Assembly: GCA_030562195.1 (NCBI GenBank)
Contig: CM060200.1
Location: 5,084,001-5,148,000 of the forward strand
Source of the DNA: Nipponacmea schrenckii
Taxonomy: Eukaryota; Mollusca; Gastropoda; Lottiidae
Direction of reading: 5' to 3'
Length of the DNA stretch: 64,000 bases
The position numbers and the translations under genes were made by a program. Position 1 is the stretch's first letter. Each line of letters begins with the position of its first letter. The notes under the pieces are model-generated. The model saw only the letters and a list, made by a program, of their open reading frames with translations, was not told where the DNA came from and did not search any database. This document shows, one piece after another, positions 35,401 through 45,870 of the stretch.

Positions 35401-38400
35401 ACAATGTATTATGGTAACGGTAATACGTGTACAAGGTATTGTGGTAACGGTAATACGTGTACAAGGTATTATGGTAACGGTAATACGTGTACAAGGTATT
35501 ATAGTAATAGTAATACGTGTACAAGGTATTATGGTAACGGTAATACGTGTAAAAGGTATTATGGTAACGGTAAATCGTGTACAAGGTATTTTGGTAACGG
35601 TAATACAGGCACACACGCTACCTCACCCTACCCTTACTACTACGACTACATTACCTTGATCTGCTTCGAAATAATTCAATTCAAATCACTCCTTCAAGTG
35701 ATTCAAATATTCCCAAGTAGAAAATATCTGTATGCTCACATGTCTAAAACCCTATTTCGAAATGTTGACTCTTTCGTTAAAGTGAAGAAGATTTTGTCGG
35801 AATGAGTTGAGTACAAGTTGATATAATTATTGTAAAACCACTTATAACAAAAATAAATGCTTACAAGTATTGGTATTGAAACAGAAGGCAGAAGCATCAG
35901 GGTAGTAATTACACGTATCATTACCATAACTATCATATGGACAGTCCATGATACTGGATTCTGTACCAGAACACTGTATATTATATCTGTACCTAGGCTG
36001 ATTGGTTTTGACATACTTTTCTAGGGCAACACCATTATCAAATCCAAGCTCTTTACAGAATACCTTAGCATCAATATCATCCCACCCTGAGTGACAAACA
36101 CCACTCCATAGTCCATTTACATACATTGATACTCTTCTGTCTGCCAACCATCGAGTTTGATTAGTGGACACTGTATATCATGAAATATAATATAACTGAT
36201 TAGTAAATTAAATTATGCATAGCATACTTCCCTTTATGTGACACTTGAAATTTTTCCTTCATTTATAACGTTGATAATTAGGAAATCTTTATAAAATTAG
36301 AAAATTGGTATGAATTATACTATGAGAAAGTACGAAAGTGAATGTAGCTCACCGATTGGTAGGAGACTGTTATATGTAGTTTCTAGGTATGATTGTGTTG
36401 TTGGTATGGACGATGTGGTTGTATTAGTCTTACAAGACACAACTGCATAGTTATAGGTATCGCATATTCCAAACGTTTCTTCATATGTAGAATTACATTG
36501 TGATACAAAATCCTCATTTCCAGTGCAATTGAGACTCAGAATGTAAGGTGGCCAATTTAAAGGAACAATAGAGTCATAAAATGCGTTGGTACTTAACGTC
36601 TTCCCTTCATTTCTAATGAACCCTAATTCACCACATACAACTTTAGCGGCATTATCATCAAATGCATCACCACATACCGAAACCCACCTATCATTACGGC
36701 GGATTAATACAGCTCCTGATGTATTTAAATACTCGGTATGCAGTCGAACTGAAAATTAATAACATAACTCATAATATTTGAACGATATTTAGTAGCGAGT
36801 ACAAGAGATTAATTATGGGTTAAAACACACTTCTTTAATGACGTGTAATTTGTGTTGAAAAGTATGCACTTTGTTATTAAAGCAGTGTATTTTATTCAAT
36901 AATTCATCTCTTGTGTTATATAACTCATAACCAACTGAAATATACCAATTTCGTTCGGATACCATCTCAATGAATATCTGAGGTCGTCCTTGTGAAAATG
37001 AACAATTTCATACCTTAGTACATGTATTTGTGAACATCCAAATCTACAGGACAAACTTGAGTGAGGAGACTCCGTTAAGATTTCAATATTAACTGATAGA
37101 GAGAACTTATTGTGGTCATTTATTTGAAGACTGGCTCTTATTAAAGGTGGTCGTTTGAGCAGGATTTACTGTAATGTTTGATCAATGTAGAAAGACCAAT
37201 TATACCTTGTCCATAGCAGAAAACTGAAGGAACATGATAGGGACAGGTATCCATTCCATCATGTATAACCTCAATCCAATCTTCCTTCATACATGTATCA
37301 ACATTTGGTTCATTAGAAGAACAGTCTAGTTTATTGGACCAAAATCTTGTCCCATAGGGGCTCTGCACATTTGGCATATTGTATCGCTGTCCAGTAGAAA
37401 ATCCAAGTTGTTTACAAAGTACATTGGAATCATCATAATCAAAATAACTGTTTCTGGAACAGACATAGCCTGTTTTGTTGTTATGTGTTACCATTAGTCT
37501 ACCATATCGATAACCATCGCCATCAACAAGACTGTACTGGTTGACTGAAACATAGAAGTACCGCATAATGATGTAGATAAAACTTCCATGGCAACTCAAC
37601 TTTTGAATTAGACGCTCACTACAAAACTTCATCTTAATGGACATTTAATAATACAGATGTGAGGAATGAGTTTCTAATGATATACTGCTGTTAGTTAGGA
37701 AGACCAACAAATGAGTTTTGGTTCATTAGTCGACTTCCTGATGTAAGAACTTTACTACAGAAACCCTCTATAATTCAATATAACCACGAAACAAAGTAGT
37801 AATCCAGTAAACTTAGTTATTTTGAATATAACTTAGTTTAATGTTTATATCGTGTTATATGGAGACTATTCATCAATAGCACCGGATAAGTCCAACTAAG
37901 CTTCTACTCTTATCGACCAAGTTAAAACTTTATGTCTATTCTCAAAGGTAGAACTGTTATTAACCAGATAAGAAACATAACTTGTGTATTATGAAATATT
38001 GTACTTACTGTCAGCACTGTTATAGCACTTAACACCAGCTCGTTTGTCGTTTGAGCACTGTGTACCATTATCGGTTACAAGATCAATTTGACAGTCAGTT
38101 AATCTAGTTTCAGTCCCTGTACAGCTGACAGATTTAGTTAACATTGGCTTGGCATAGCTTTCACTCTTTATAATTGATATTCCATGTTCATATCCCTGCT
38201 GTTTACACATTACAGTGGCAGTGCTGTCATCAAATCCATCGGCACATATTGTTCCCCAAACACCATCTACCATCATCAATACAATGTCATCAATAGACAT
38301 CTTTACCGAACCAGTACCTAAAATTACCGACTTATAAAATACAAATTAAATTCTTTTCGAACTTAATGTTCGGTCCCCAGAGGTTCCATTTCTCCTTCGA

Positions 38401-41400
38401 TGTTTTAGACAACATTTTATCATTTTGTGAACGTAAAGTAAATACTCAATAAACCTTACCAGCAAGTTTTTCTTCTAAAGATTCAAAACAAGCAACAGTA
38501 GCAGGTTGTTCACAAAGTGAGGCATCAAAGCTGGTACATTCTATAATAGAATTCTCATTTCCACCACAAGTATAGCCATTCGTTATGTAACCATAGACAT
38601 CACGGTAAGCCTTTGAAGGAATTAATCGTCCACCGTTATGAAATCCCAATTCATTGCACACAACATTCAACTGCTTGGAGCCAAAATCATTCCGACAAAC
38701 CATTTCATACCTATCGTTTTTATAAACTTGTAAATGACCAGTTGCATTTAAGAAGTCTGAATGAAGTCGGACTGAAATATAAAGTGTGATAATCTTATGT
38801 CCTAATTATTAAGATGTAGGCATTGCAGTTTGTTTAATGATTTTAGACCCTCATTTGATAAATAAAACTAAAACCTTGACTTACCATTTCCATAACAAAA
38901 TATAGAAGGAACATTGTATTGACATTCATTTTTATTCATGTTTTCTTCTTTCCACGGGTTCGATGTACAAGCATCTAGAGATGGTACGTTGGTCTCACAG
39001 TTTATATTATTTGACCAATAATCGCTGTAAACTCGTGTTTTCAAATCAGTATACTCTTGTCCAGTAACAAATCCCATTTCTTTGCAAACAAACTGCATCT
39101 CATTATAGTTGAAATAACCAGACGTATCACACAGATAATGTGTTTTATTTTCTCGAGTTATCTGCAGTCTACCATAGTTTGTTGCGTTACTATCAGTGAA
39201 TGAATATTTGACGTCTGAAAATAAAATCGGAATGAGTTGGTTGGCTTGATAAAATAAAACTTAATCAAGGGTTAATATTGTAACAAATTAAGTCCTTCGT
39301 ACAAGGAAACGCTTATTCAGAACCTTTTATATCTTATATAACTTGGTCATTGTAAAGATGAATTTAACGATGACACCAATTTGTCTGTGTATATGGATGA
39401 TATTTTTTTCAGAAAAAAAACACTGGGCTGCAGTGTACTGGATATATTGGGGCCAATATCTAGTACACTTGCAGCCCAGTGTCTTATTTTTGAAACAAAT
39501 ATCATTCATATACACTACAATTGTAAATATACGGTAAGAGTCCCCATAACGGTACTCTTTACCGTTTATTTCCAATTTGAATGCTATTTGAGACAATTCC
39601 AGCTTACCTCATAGATTGCCGACGAATCTTGCATTTTCATAATATCAATGATGGCCTCCTTTGCCTTATCACAAGTGTATTCAAGTTAAAATATACACCG
39701 ATTTATTCAAATTCATGATCATCTTACCGTTGGTATCATTAAAGCAATAGGCTCCAGCATCAAATGTAAAATAACAATAGTTGGTGTCAGTAGACTTCTC
39801 ACAAGTCGTCAAAGTTTGATCTGTACCGTCTTGACAAGTAATATTCTTATACCATCTTGGCATTCTGTTGTCATGACCTAACTGTAGAGATTGACCATTA
39901 TCATAACCATGTTGCTTACATACTATCTTAGCATCAACATCGTCCCAATTGTCGTAGCATATAGTACCCCATATATCATGTAACTTTACCATCACTCTTT
40001 GGTTTACAATTTTCGTTGATCCGTCGGGTACTGCAATAAATACAGACTAGAACTGTGAACAGTACTGAGAGTGGCAAACAACCCCTATGGGGCCACTTGA
40101 TACAAGGTCACGTGATATAGCCTTTTGATTTTTTTAAACACTCAAAACAAACTTTTTAACAACCATTATAAGCCTATGTATTGACAGCTTAGGGTAAGTA
40201 CATTCTATTTGAAAATTATTAAGGTAATTGGAGGTCAAGGTCACTTGATATAGCCTTTTGATTTTTTTTTTAAACTAAAACGGGTACAAAAAAATTGTTG
40301 TCGACCAGTATAGGCCTATGTGTGGATAGCTCATGTCAAGAACATTCTACTTGTAAAAATTCAGGGTCATTGAAGGTCAAGGTCATTTGATATAGCCTTT
40401 CATTTTTTTTAAAAATCAATCGGGCTTAAAAAAAATTAAATTTGAAAATTTTAGATAAAGTAACAAGGTTTCAAAAAACACCAAAATCGTACAAATGGGA
40501 GAAAAATTAGCGGGCTTATTAAAATTTTGCTAAATGTCACCGTTCTGTGATAACACATAAAGTTTCACTTCCGGTTAGAATTTTTTCCTCTAAGTTGGTT
40601 CTAATTATGCCTGATAGTTTATATGTATAGCTTTTGTACTCATTTCTTACATACACCGGAGGTTGGGTCACCCAAAGTGGTTCTGAAAAACCGGAAGTTC
40701 TCACGCAAAAACCGGAAGTGGTAGAAACTGTTTTATGATGTCTTTTTATTTCTATAGGCGACTTCTCTATATTCTGTAATTTTCAAAGCGTTCGGATAAT
40801 TAGCAACAATCAAAAGGTATTCGCCTACCAAAATGCTCCACCATCAAAAGATAAATTTAGCTTTGTTACTCACGAAATTAAAGGGAGTCAAATATAATTC
40901 ATTTCCCATCTGTTGCCTGTTGATTCCGAAATATGTAATTTGATACGGTTCTAGTAAATAAAATATACTTACACGCAGAGTCGGGATCATTTGGATCTAT
41001 ACATGCCACTGTTGCTGGTCCCGAATTACAAGATGGTGACGTCGAATAATCATACGAGCACTGATCCAGAGATTTCTCTGTTCCGGAACAAGTTAGATTT
41101 GCAATTCGTGTAAAATAATTATAGCTGCTGTAACTATAAGAAGGTGCTTTAAACCCACCAGCAAATCCTAAACTATTACAAACCACAGCTACAGCTTTGG
41201 AATCGAAATCATCCGAGCATATAGCTCTATAAGCATGATCATGGTATAAACCAACAACTCCGCTGCTGTTGAACTGATCAGTGTGTAATCTCACTGAAAA
41301 GAAAGACGAATATTATACCACAGATTCCTTCCATGATGTTGTATTTAGTCTACTATACAATAACATTCATGAAGTTTATTAAATCAGGTTTTTTTATTTG

Positions 41401-43394
41401 AAAAGATCTATATCTATACTATTCGCTGTTTCGCAATTTGTCCAATAAAAATATTAAAAATATGTTTCTATGACCATATTTCCCAAATTCAAATGCTCCA
41501 AAACATATATTTTGAATGAATGAGATATGATTATCCATGTGTAAAATACATCTTATCTTATTGCCCAATACTTGTTATTATAACATTGTGATGCTAAGGT
41601 GTATATCAAAAACTGAAAGAAGTACGAAATGTCTTTGCGGTTCACTGTTTTTAAGAACACCTCATTTAGACACAGTACTTTAGGCACACCTCATTTAGGC
41701 ACATGGTCAGATATGCACATGTCATTTGGGCACAGCGTTTTACGAACACTTTTAATTAGGCACATACTTAATTAGGCACACTTTTTTTAGGCACACTAAA
41801 ATTCGGCACACAGTCATTCAGGCACAGTCATTTGGACACACAGGCATATATTCATTTAGGCACACCTTTAATTAGGCACACATCCATTTGGGCACCCCTT
41901 ACACTACATTAACAGTAACTGACGCTTACTTTAAAATTAGGTACGCATTCACACATGGCCAGAACCAGGTGTGCCTTAATGATATAGTGCCGAATATATG
42001 TGTGCCCAATTGAATATGTGCCTAATTGAAGGTGTGCCAAAAATTACTGTGCCTAAATGACAGTGTGCCGAATAGTAGTGTGCCTAAATAGAGTGTGTCT
42101 AATTCAAAGTGTGCCTTAATTGCTGTATCTAAAAACCACTGTGCCTAAATGACATGTGCTCATCTGACCGTGTGTCTAAATTAGGTGTGCTTACTATACC
42201 GTCTAGGTACCAATTGCTACTCAGACATTTCTTACTTCTTTCAGTTTTTGATATATAATATATAAAGAATACCAATTGCTACTCTAATTCTACTGGATGT
42301 TCTTAACCTACCTGCTCCATGACAGAGAACTGACGGAGTGTGATAGATACACACATTCTCATCATAATAAGGGGGCGTTAGGTCTTCCCAGGTTGATCTA
42401 ACACAAGCGCCTAAAAGTGGTTCCATCCCCTGACATTCAAACGAGTTTTTCCACCAAGACGGGTTCTGCGACATAGAAAGACGCTCCATTTCAAGGATTT
42501 CCCCAGTTTTATATCCCATATCCCGACAAACTACATTAGCATGTTGGTAGTAGAAATCTCCATTCTTACACAGGTATCTTTCATATCCATTTCTTGTGGC
42601 AAGAACTCGTCCGTATCTTACATGCTCTAAGGAGTACGTTACCTCTGCAAAAGCAAAGTTAATATCAAAAGTTATATCAAAGATATGTACACACCAATAA
42701 CAGATTATATAAATATTATTTGTTAAAGATTAAACGAGCAAAGCAAAGCTTTATTGCCTTATAACATAATATTATGCTATTCATTACAACAATGTGATTT
42801 ACACAGCTTTAATATGTTAAACCACACAATATATAATGATTAAAAAGGTCCTATATCTTACCATCATTACTGTTATAACAGTAGGTTCCAGCAGAGTTCC
42901 ATGAGGTATTCGGTGGCGAACAAGTTGCATTTTCACCCATAACAGAATATTGACAATCTTCTAATCTTGATTCGACACCAACACATTGAACTTCAGCTAT
43001 TAAAGTCGGTATTGATGAATCGTATTTGATATACGATTTGCTGTTTTGTTTACCAAGTCCACGACATAACACCTTGGCATCCTCATCGTCCCAGCTAACA
43101 GAACATATTTTACCTTCAGTTCCATCTATTTTAACTCTTACCAAGCCATCTTGATCAACCCATGTACTGTTATCTGAAATAAACGAATTATTACTCACAT
43201 TTGTGTTGATTTTACATCCAAAACCGTGTAAAAAAAAGTCAAACAATATTAGTTCTAGGTGAATTGAAGTGGATTTCACAATTATGTTCATTCGATTTGT
43301 GTTAACAGATTACAAAAGAGGTAATAAACTTACCATCAATTTGAGCAAATATTGTTGTTACCAAAAATACAAAAACATATCTCCTCCACATCAT
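28615..43394 (-). CDS. Giant SRCR/mucin protein gene (18 SRCR domains)
   Basis: One minus-strand gene with a leader exon at 43394, 18 SRCR domains and an N/T-rich mucin exon. Nearly every exon begins and ends in phase 1, so domains can be added or skipped without loss of frame. The exons I could frame (excluding the broken domain 15) sum to about 6.5 kb, roughly 2160 residues. Each SRCR has six cysteines. The domains cycle as B, C, A six times. B types end in YCYN and have W-DD-DAK-C. C types have YGR-(R/T)-Y-C and end FCYG. A types begin VRLH or VKLH. SRCR proteins of this kind (DMBT1-like) are secreted or surface pattern-recognition or adhesion proteins; immune function here is inference. 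The last exon ends in a donor, and the 3' terminal exon (membrane anchor?) is not found. Confidence 0.9.
29833..30267 (-). CDS. SRCR domain 18 (type A) plus Y/N/T-rich tail
   Basis: 145 codons, phase 1-1. Contains VRLHVAYRNNTG, SICSDGFDMVSANVSCKEMG, FQCNGNEDSLMDC and VVLECDD. About 50 residues follow, rich in Y, N, T and P (TPDYNYNYNYTPPYNNWNN), with several N-glycosylation sites. Confidence 0.88.
30507..30650 (-). CDS. SRCR domain 17 (type C), second half
   Basis: 48 codons, phase 1-1. Contains TLFWTSDFSCGSDSPFLESC, then SVYCYGRG. Separated from its first half by a 167-bp intron (30651-30817); other type C domains have no intron there. Confidence 0.85.
30818..30991 (-). CDS. SRCR domain 17 (type C), first half
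   Basis: 58 codons, phase 1-1. Contains YGRLLLTREGKTGYVC, TACKTLGYENGDTY, ending PLPYG at a gtaag donor. Confidence 0.85.
31304..31434 (-). CDS. SRCR domain 16 (type B), second half
   Basis: An acceptor at 31435 opens in phase 2 and restores PR-WMYDVNC, then SGTEYNLASC and AAYCYNPSEG. Joined to the first half, this gives a full-length domain aligning to domains 4 and 10 without gaps. A phase-1 donor follows. Confidence 0.85.
31532..31942 (+). pseudogene. Penelope-like element fragment in the domain-16 intron
   Basis: A 136-codon frame on the opposite strand contains REAHWIETLNTARPIGLN, then IAPFVVPFNTTSNKASKIV and MIVAYSKNQNLNDNLVHIKL. This layout (R-E--WI-TL-T--P-GLN, then a hydrophobic PFV-F, then AY-K--NL-D-LV) is that of the region downstream of reverse transcriptase in Penelope-like and related retroelements. 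It is a partial copy. The exact class is uncertain, as I cannot search databases. Confidence 0.5.
32066..32234 (-). CDS. SRCR domain 16 (type B), first half
   Basis: Starts DGVTRILEDGTVEVSK, with EVWGTISAVNWDDMDAKVVC and KENGFESGVALVRYF, ending at CCA CG with a gtgagt donor (phase 2). The first domain cysteine is serine (GTIS), unlike all other type B copies. Every other type B domain sits in one exon. Confidence 0.85.
32542..32789 (-). pseudogene. SRCR domain 15 (type A), truncated exon
   Basis: Begins like its siblings (VRLHSKFLNSSG, YCADNVDLNTASIICNQIGF, LPSSAYDHLDFIYLT) and then continues RSGFNIILVSNHG. The segment carrying cysteines 3-6 is gone. The next usable donor (after ACT AAG, 32542) gives phase 0, which is wrong for the following phase-1 exon. 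Skipping the exon keeps the frame. I see no missing half between here and 32240. Probably a dead exon. Confidence 0.75.
33091..33432 (-). CDS. SRCR domain 14 (type C)
   Basis: 114 codons, phase 1-1. Contains SGYVKTVRGGEEGYVC, TVCRSLGYTEGDKY, FYCPNKEPLLHLC and SVFCYNKG. Confidence 0.88.
33681..33989 (-). CDS. SRCR domain 13 (type B)
   Basis: 103 codons, phase 1-1. Contains GIWGRICGLTWNNKAAQVAC, KQMGYETGLAHG, VDCNGSEQTIKDC and AYCYN. The usual WDD is WNN here. Confidence 0.88.
34416..34727 (-). CDS. SRCR domain 12 (type A)
   Basis: 104 codons, phase 1-1. Contains VKLHTGFYNKTG, SLCADDFSIQNAEVVCRQLG, YFCSGTESYLTDC and VVLSCAD. Confidence 0.9.
34946..35269 (-). CDS. SRCR domain 11 (type C)
   Basis: 108 codons, phase 1-1. 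Contains SGRVEVKRENKWGLFC, IICKQLGYKSGDMY, LNCQGSEPFIDAC and AVFCYGDG. Confidence 0.9.
35310..35610. repeat. 30-bp minisatellite in SRCR intron
   Basis: About nine to ten copies of a 30-bp unit on gtaatacgtgtacaaggtat plus a tattatggtaacg-like part, in the intron between domains 10 and 11. Its reverse complement is clearly related to the 4970-5190 minisatellite (TRITVTIIPC here, ARITVTKLPC there). Confidence 0.9.
35865..36170 (-). CDS. SRCR domain 10 (type B)
   Basis: 102 codons, phase 1-1. Contains LWSGVCHSGWDDIDAKVFC, KELGFDNGVALEKY, IQCSGTESSIMDC and AFCFN. Confidence 0.9.
36353..36748 (-). CDS. SRCR domain 9 (type A) plus T-rich linker
   Basis: 132 codons, phase 1-1. Begins VRLHTEYLNTSG, with SVCGDAFDDNAAKVVC, LNCTGNEDFVSQC and AVVSCKT. 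About 25 extra residues (NTTTSSIPTTQSYLETTYN) follow the domain and look like an O-glycosylated hinge between triplets 3 and 4. Confidence 0.88.
37206..37544 (-). CDS. SRCR domain 8 (type C)
   Basis: 113 codons, phase 1-1. Contains YGRLMVTHNNKTGYVC, VLCKQLGFSTGQRY, LDCSSNEPNVDTC and PSVFCYGQG. Confidence 0.9.
38009..38317 (-). CDS. SRCR domain 7 (type B)
   Basis: 103 codons, phase 1-1. Contains VWGTICADGFDDSTATVMC, KQQGYEHGISI, VSCTGTETRLTDC and GVKCYN. Confidence 0.9.
38460..38771 (-). CDS. SRCR domain 6 (type A)
   Basis: 104 codons, phase 1-1. Contains VRLHSDFLNATG, MVCRNDFGSKQLNVVCNELG, YTCGGNENSIIEC and ATVACFES. Confidence 0.9.
38885..39214 (-). CDS. SRCR domain 5 (type C)
   Basis: 110 codons, phase 1-1. 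Contains NYGRLQITRENKTHYLC, FVCKEMGFVTGQEY, INCETNVPSLDAC and PSIFCYGNG. Start chosen from the acceptor at 39215. Confidence 0.9.
39391..39512. repeat. Near-perfect 120-bp hairpin in SRCR intron
   Basis: The arms atatggatgatat...cactgggctgcagtgtact and agtacacttgcagcccagtg...atatcattcatat are almost perfect reverse complements of about 58 bp with nearly no loop. It lies between domains 4 and 5. It could be a tiny foldback MITE or a long RNA hairpin. Confidence 0.8.
39728..40030 (-). CDS. SRCR domain 4 (type B)
   Basis: 101 codons, phase 1-1. Contains VMVKLHDIWGTICYDNWDD, IVCKQHGYDNGQSL, NITCQDGTDQTLTTC and GAYCFN. Confidence 0.9.
40090..40460. repeat. Tandem repeat, about 140-bp unit, in SRCR intron
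   Basis: The phrase aaggtca(c/t)(g/t)tgatatagcc followed by a T run recurs at about 40105, 40235 and 40379. No coding content; lies between domains 3 and 4. Confidence 0.65.
40973..41293 (-). CDS. SRCR domain 3 (type A)
   Basis: 107 codons, phase 1-1. Contains VRLHTDQFNSSG, ICSDDFDSKAVAVVCNSLGF, LTCSGTEKSLDQC and ATVAC. Confidence 0.9.
41602..42255. mobile_element. Foldback element with ttaggcacac-type arms
   Basis: Outer inverted ends (tatatcaaaaactgaaagaa near 41602; its complement ends near 42255) enclose two arms made of degenerate cattta-ggcacac phrases, one orientation on the left (41640-41890) and the complement on the right (41960-42200). The centre is about 60 bp. The phrase accaattgctact occurs just inside the right end and again at 42271. 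No protein is coded. It sits in the intron between SRCR domains 2 and 3. Confidence 0.75.
42312..42644 (-). CDS. SRCR domain 2 (type C)
   Basis: 111 codons, phase 1-1. Contains YGRVLATRNGYERYLC, NVVCRDMGYKTGE, ECQGMEPLLGAC and PSVLCHG. The intron to domain 3 houses the second foldback element. Confidence 0.88.
42862..43173 (-). CDS. SRCR domain 1 (type B)
   Basis: 104 codons, phase 1-1. Contains VRVKIDGTEGKICSVSWDDE, VLCRGLG, EVQCVGVESRLEDC and GTYCYN. Six cysteines. Confidence 0.88.
43334..43394 (-). CDS. SRCR gene exon 1, signal peptide
   Basis: The start at 43394 (two tandem ATGs) gives MMWRRYVFVFLVTTIFAQID, a clear secretory signal with a basic n-region, a hydrophobic core and a small residue before the likely cut. 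It ends in phase 1 at a gtaag donor, matching the phase of the SRCR exons. Confidence 0.85.
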
Positions 43395-45870
43395 ACTTTA
43401 AAAATCTGAAAAAATATGAACGCCGAATTGTGTGATTAATTAATATAAATTATAAGATTATTGAATAAAACAACTTAAGGACCTTAACGATTTAAATTAT
43501 ACCATAACAATGTCACATGATAGTCAACTATGTCAATTGAATTGTTTTGGAGGATTGGTAGGTATGCGGTGTTTTAATTTCACGATACAGAAATGAACAT
43601 GATCGTTGAGAAGGATTGATTTGTAATCAAAATCCTGGTTTATATTTCTATAGGTCAACATAAAATACGTATGCTGTACTTAGTCCTTAGTCGTTCAAAT
43701 AGTCGATCCGTCAACATTCATTGTGATCTCAATAAATAGTACATATAGATAGATTCACAGATAGCCAAAAGATAGGGGTTTGTGTCCGGGGGGTGGGTGT
43801 TGATGTGGAGCATCTGCTTTATGCCAATATATTACTTTAGTCCACCGATGTTTCTGGACAATGTTCTATTCTGCTACCTTCTATTCCAATATTCCAATTT
43901 CATCATGATATGAGAGTAAAAAAAAAAATTGAACTAATTCTTTTTAAAATGTATTATTATATGTCTTTTACAAAATTTTAAGGTGTTAGATAGTTTCACC
44001 AAAATGACTATTTTACACATAGATGTATAATTATCATCTGAAAACCAACTTATAGACCTGATATTAACATGACGTGTATATATAAGTGTATAATTTGAAT
44101 ATAATTTACGGATAATGTATATAATTTATCCTGTATTAATTGATAAATTGTAAAAGTGAGAGTAAAAGTTGATTCGTGACATATCAACATATTTCATTCA
44201 TATTTCATGTTCACATCATTAGATTAGATGGACTCCGATAACTAAAATTAGCTAAAACGTATTATGAGGGCCCAATTTGCTTTTGATAGCAATTGAAGCA
44301 ATCATTCAACTAAGAACACATCACATTTCCCCTTCGGCTATATATTTATAGACCCCCCTCCTACCCGAACAATCAAGTCTAACTACGAGCCTTGCCAATC
44401 TAGGTCAATATATTATCGTATTAGGAAGGGCTCTTCATCTTTTTGACGTCTAATAAGGAGTGGTTTTTATTCAGTATTGCAAGTTTATGTAAGAAAACCA
44501 TACTAAAATACTAGATTACATGCATAAGATGAAACTCATTAAATGTTGATATTTACTTGAATTTACTTGGAAAATAAACATATTATAAGGGCGTGGCTTC
44601 CGCGTCTTTGATGTTTTGTATTCAATTCTCGAATATTTGAATCGAAGTATAAGACATCTACATGGAATACAGAAGCCACAAGAAAAACTGGATCAACTAT
44701 GAAATATACGTTTCTTAGAAATCAACTACTGTTTAAATCGCCCTAATGTGGGCATTGATGCATGGTTATACAATTGTCTAACCTACTATCGTGTGATATG
44801 ACCTTACCCAATGTATTAAATACTAATAAGAATTATTTTACCTGACTATCGACTGACCACTACCTATACTCAGTCCATTCCGCCATGGAGTATAATATAT
44901 ACTATAATAATGTATAAAGTTCTTTATTCAAGCTTATTATGGTAACTGATGAAAACAACGTGAGATTCGTGCTTGATCTTGAGTTAATGGCTTGAATAGG
45001 TACACTTAAGGATTGCGAAATCCGATCATTTTCTATATTTACCAAAGCTAACATATTAAAGAATAAAGTAATGAAAATACATTGTATTGTTGCTATGACA
45101 GTAACAGGAAAATATCGACGTCTGATTTTTTTTTTTTTTTTTTTTCATTTTTTGCCTTACATTTATTTCACGAGAAAGCATTGTCATGGCAGGTATAGAA
45201 TATAAAGTTAAGCTAAGCAAGGAACAAATACGTCAACACGAAATCTCTGCTACGTTTTAGATACAATAGTGACCGTATCATAAACCACAATCAGCTTAAA
45301 GTGATAAAAATAATCACGTGAATTGCGCTCACAAACATATTTGGATCTGGCCCGTAGCTACAGGGAGAAATTGGGCCAAGTAAAATTCTTAGTTTGGGGT
45401 ATTTTTGCACAATATGTCCTATGTACTGGCGTTTATACTATTTCTGAAAACTATTTTGACATATTAAAGACCGAAATCAACCACCGAAATGGCAAATCTG
45501 TCCCTTTAATGAAACCATGAAATTTGAGATCTTATAAATATTTGAAGTAAGTGAATGGAGATAACTGAAGTTTCAACCTCACAATAATCCACGACGCTGT
45601 CTATCTCCTACCCCCCCCCCCCCTCCATAATATTATGAATTGGAGTGGGGTTTGGTATTCGATCGCAGCACTTAAAACTGCAAGTAATTGATAATTGTTT
45701 TATTGTTTGATAAGGGGCTTAAAAGAAGACAGACTTATCAATGGGTACTCAGGATATGATCTTATTGTATGGCCTATTCTATTACACATGAAAACGCACC
45801 ACTTGAAAAAGACAATTTTTAAATACAAATGAACTTCAATATAATTTTTATACAACAAAAACACTACACG
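43395..45870. other. Upstream of SRCR gene, no further gene recognised
   Basis: AT-rich sequence that should contain the SRCR promoter and 5' UTR; no TATA box could be assigned with confidence. A T21-type run lies near 45127-45147 and a C15-type run near 45610-45624. No RNA gene was seen. Confidence 0.4.

Noticed and set aside
35234..35805. Several overlapping repeat ORFs (VIRVQGIMVT, RYHNTLYTYY)
   Set aside because: All six frames stay open because the minisatellite period is a multiple of three.
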